Below, piece after piece: positions 21,246-21,768 of a stretch of DNA of 21,768 nucleotides. The notes under the pieces were generated by a model. That model was not told where the DNA came from. It saw only the letters and a list, made by a program, of their open reading frames with translations, and searched no databases. Positions within the stretch are counted from its first letter, which is position 1. Every line of letters begins with the position of its first letter. Source of the DNA: CAZLLV01 sp964560325 (GTDB lineage Bacteria > Acidobacteriota > Thermoanaerobaculia > Multivoradales > DATKCC01); contig CAZLLV010000033.1 in the NCBI GenBank assembly GCA_964560325.1, forward strand, positions 1 through 21,768, in the 5' to 3' direction. Both the position numbers and the translations under genes were made by a program.

Positions 21246-21768
21246 GGTCGATCGTGCTCGCGCCGCTGACTTTCGCCGCCCTGTGCGCAATGTCCGCGGC
21301 GCCGCCGGCGCTCGCCGCCGAGCTGCGCTTCGAAGAGGTCTCGGAGGCCTGGGACCTCTCCTTCCGCCATCACCACGGCGGGAGCGGCGAGTACTACATG
21401 GTCGAGACGATGGGCTCCGGCGTCGCGGTCTTCGACTACGACGGCGACGGCGACCAGGACGTCTTCTTCGTCGACGCCGGGGTGCTGCCCGGCTACGAGG
21501 GGGAGGCGCCGCGCTCGGTCCTCTTCCGCAACGACCCCGATCCAGCCCGGCCCGGCCGGCCCCGCTTCGTCGACGTGACCGAGGCGGCGGGTGTCCGCGT
21601 CGGCGCCTACGGCATGGGTGCCGCCGCGGCCGACGTGGACGCCGACGGCGACGTCGACCTCTACGTCACCGCCTTCGGCCCGAACCAGCTCTTCCTGAAC
21701 CGGGGCGACGGCACCTTCGAGGACGTGACGGAGTCCGCGGGAGTGGGCGATGACCGCGTCGGCGCCTC
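21242..21768 (+). CDS. Second FG-GAP (CRTAC1-like) protein, C-terminus beyond window
   Basis: 175 codons are visible from GTG 21242-21244, which overlaps the TPR stop in a GTGA quartet. The N-terminus, starting (V)RSIVLAPLTFAALCAMSAA, is a signal peptide ending near ALAAE. Two calcium loops are seen, FDYDGDGDQDVFFVDAG and ADVDADGDVDLYVTAFG. The order of motifs parallels the protein at 17857 (FRHHHGGSGEYYMVETMGSG against FVHWNGMTGELWFAEMMGQG), so the two are paralogues. An ASPIC/UnbV domain is expected downstream but not visible. Confidence 0.9.
   Translation, partial: MRSIVLAPLTFAALCAMSAAPPALAAELRFEEVSEAWDLSFRHHHGGSGEYYMVETMGSGVAVFDYDGDGDQDVFFVDAGVLPGYEGEAPRSVLFRNDPDPARPGRPRFVDVTEAAGVRVGAYGMGAAAADVDADGDVDLYVTAFGPNQLFLNRGDGTFEDVTESAGVGDDRVGA

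Noticed and set aside
19470..21290. 606-codon minus-strand open frame
   Set aside because: Antisense to the TPR gene; no recognisable domain, and the TPR reading is clearly protein-like.

Overview
This is a high-GC (roughly 70 percent by eye) bacterial chromosome segment from a Gram-negative-type organism with many secreted proteins. The mix of a secreted TPR-CHAT protease, FG-GAP/ASPIC-UnbV (CRTAC1-like) proteins, TPR proteins and a PAD-like pentein fits Acidobacteriota, perhaps Thermoanaerobaculia. That placement is an inference from gene content, with no marker-gene search behind it.

Region 1 (1-4166, minus strand) is the translation operon rpmI-rplT-pheS-pheT, read leftward from a clear sigma70-type promoter at 4134-4162. 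pheT runs off the left edge. L20 carries a long C-terminal extension: an Ala/Lys/Pro linker and two near-identical 43-residue repeats. PheT lacks the N-terminal tRNA-binding OB domain. The 142-nt rpmI-rplT spacer holds three stem-loops.

Region 2 (4167-9540, minus strand) is a coupled three-gene cassette with 4-nt stop/start overlaps: a 1053-aa lipoprotein-like TPR-CHAT protease, a 286-aa protein of no recognised family, and an animal-type heme peroxidase. Its base composition looks less GC-rich than the flanks. It sits between thrS and rpmI, where infC is usually found; infC is absent from that interval. This is the best candidate here for an undescribed system.

Region 3 (9649-11952, minus strand) is tRNA-Val(GAC), tRNA-Val(CAC) and thrS, read from a strong promoter at 11924-11952.

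Region 4 (11949-16182) holds a secreted PAD-like pentein and a long-chain acyl-CoA synthetase, both on the minus strand. The ligase is flanked by two related palindromic intergenic elements (13845-14027 and 15989-16145) in opposite orientation.

Region 5 (16183-21768, plus strand) holds a secreted alpha/beta hydrolase with a carboxypeptidase-regulatory-like domain, then a coupled run of CRTAC1-like propeller protein, TPR protein and a second CRTAC1-like protein cut by the right edge. The hydrolase and the first propeller gene share an extended -10 motif exactly 6 nt before the start codon, suggesting leaderless transcripts.
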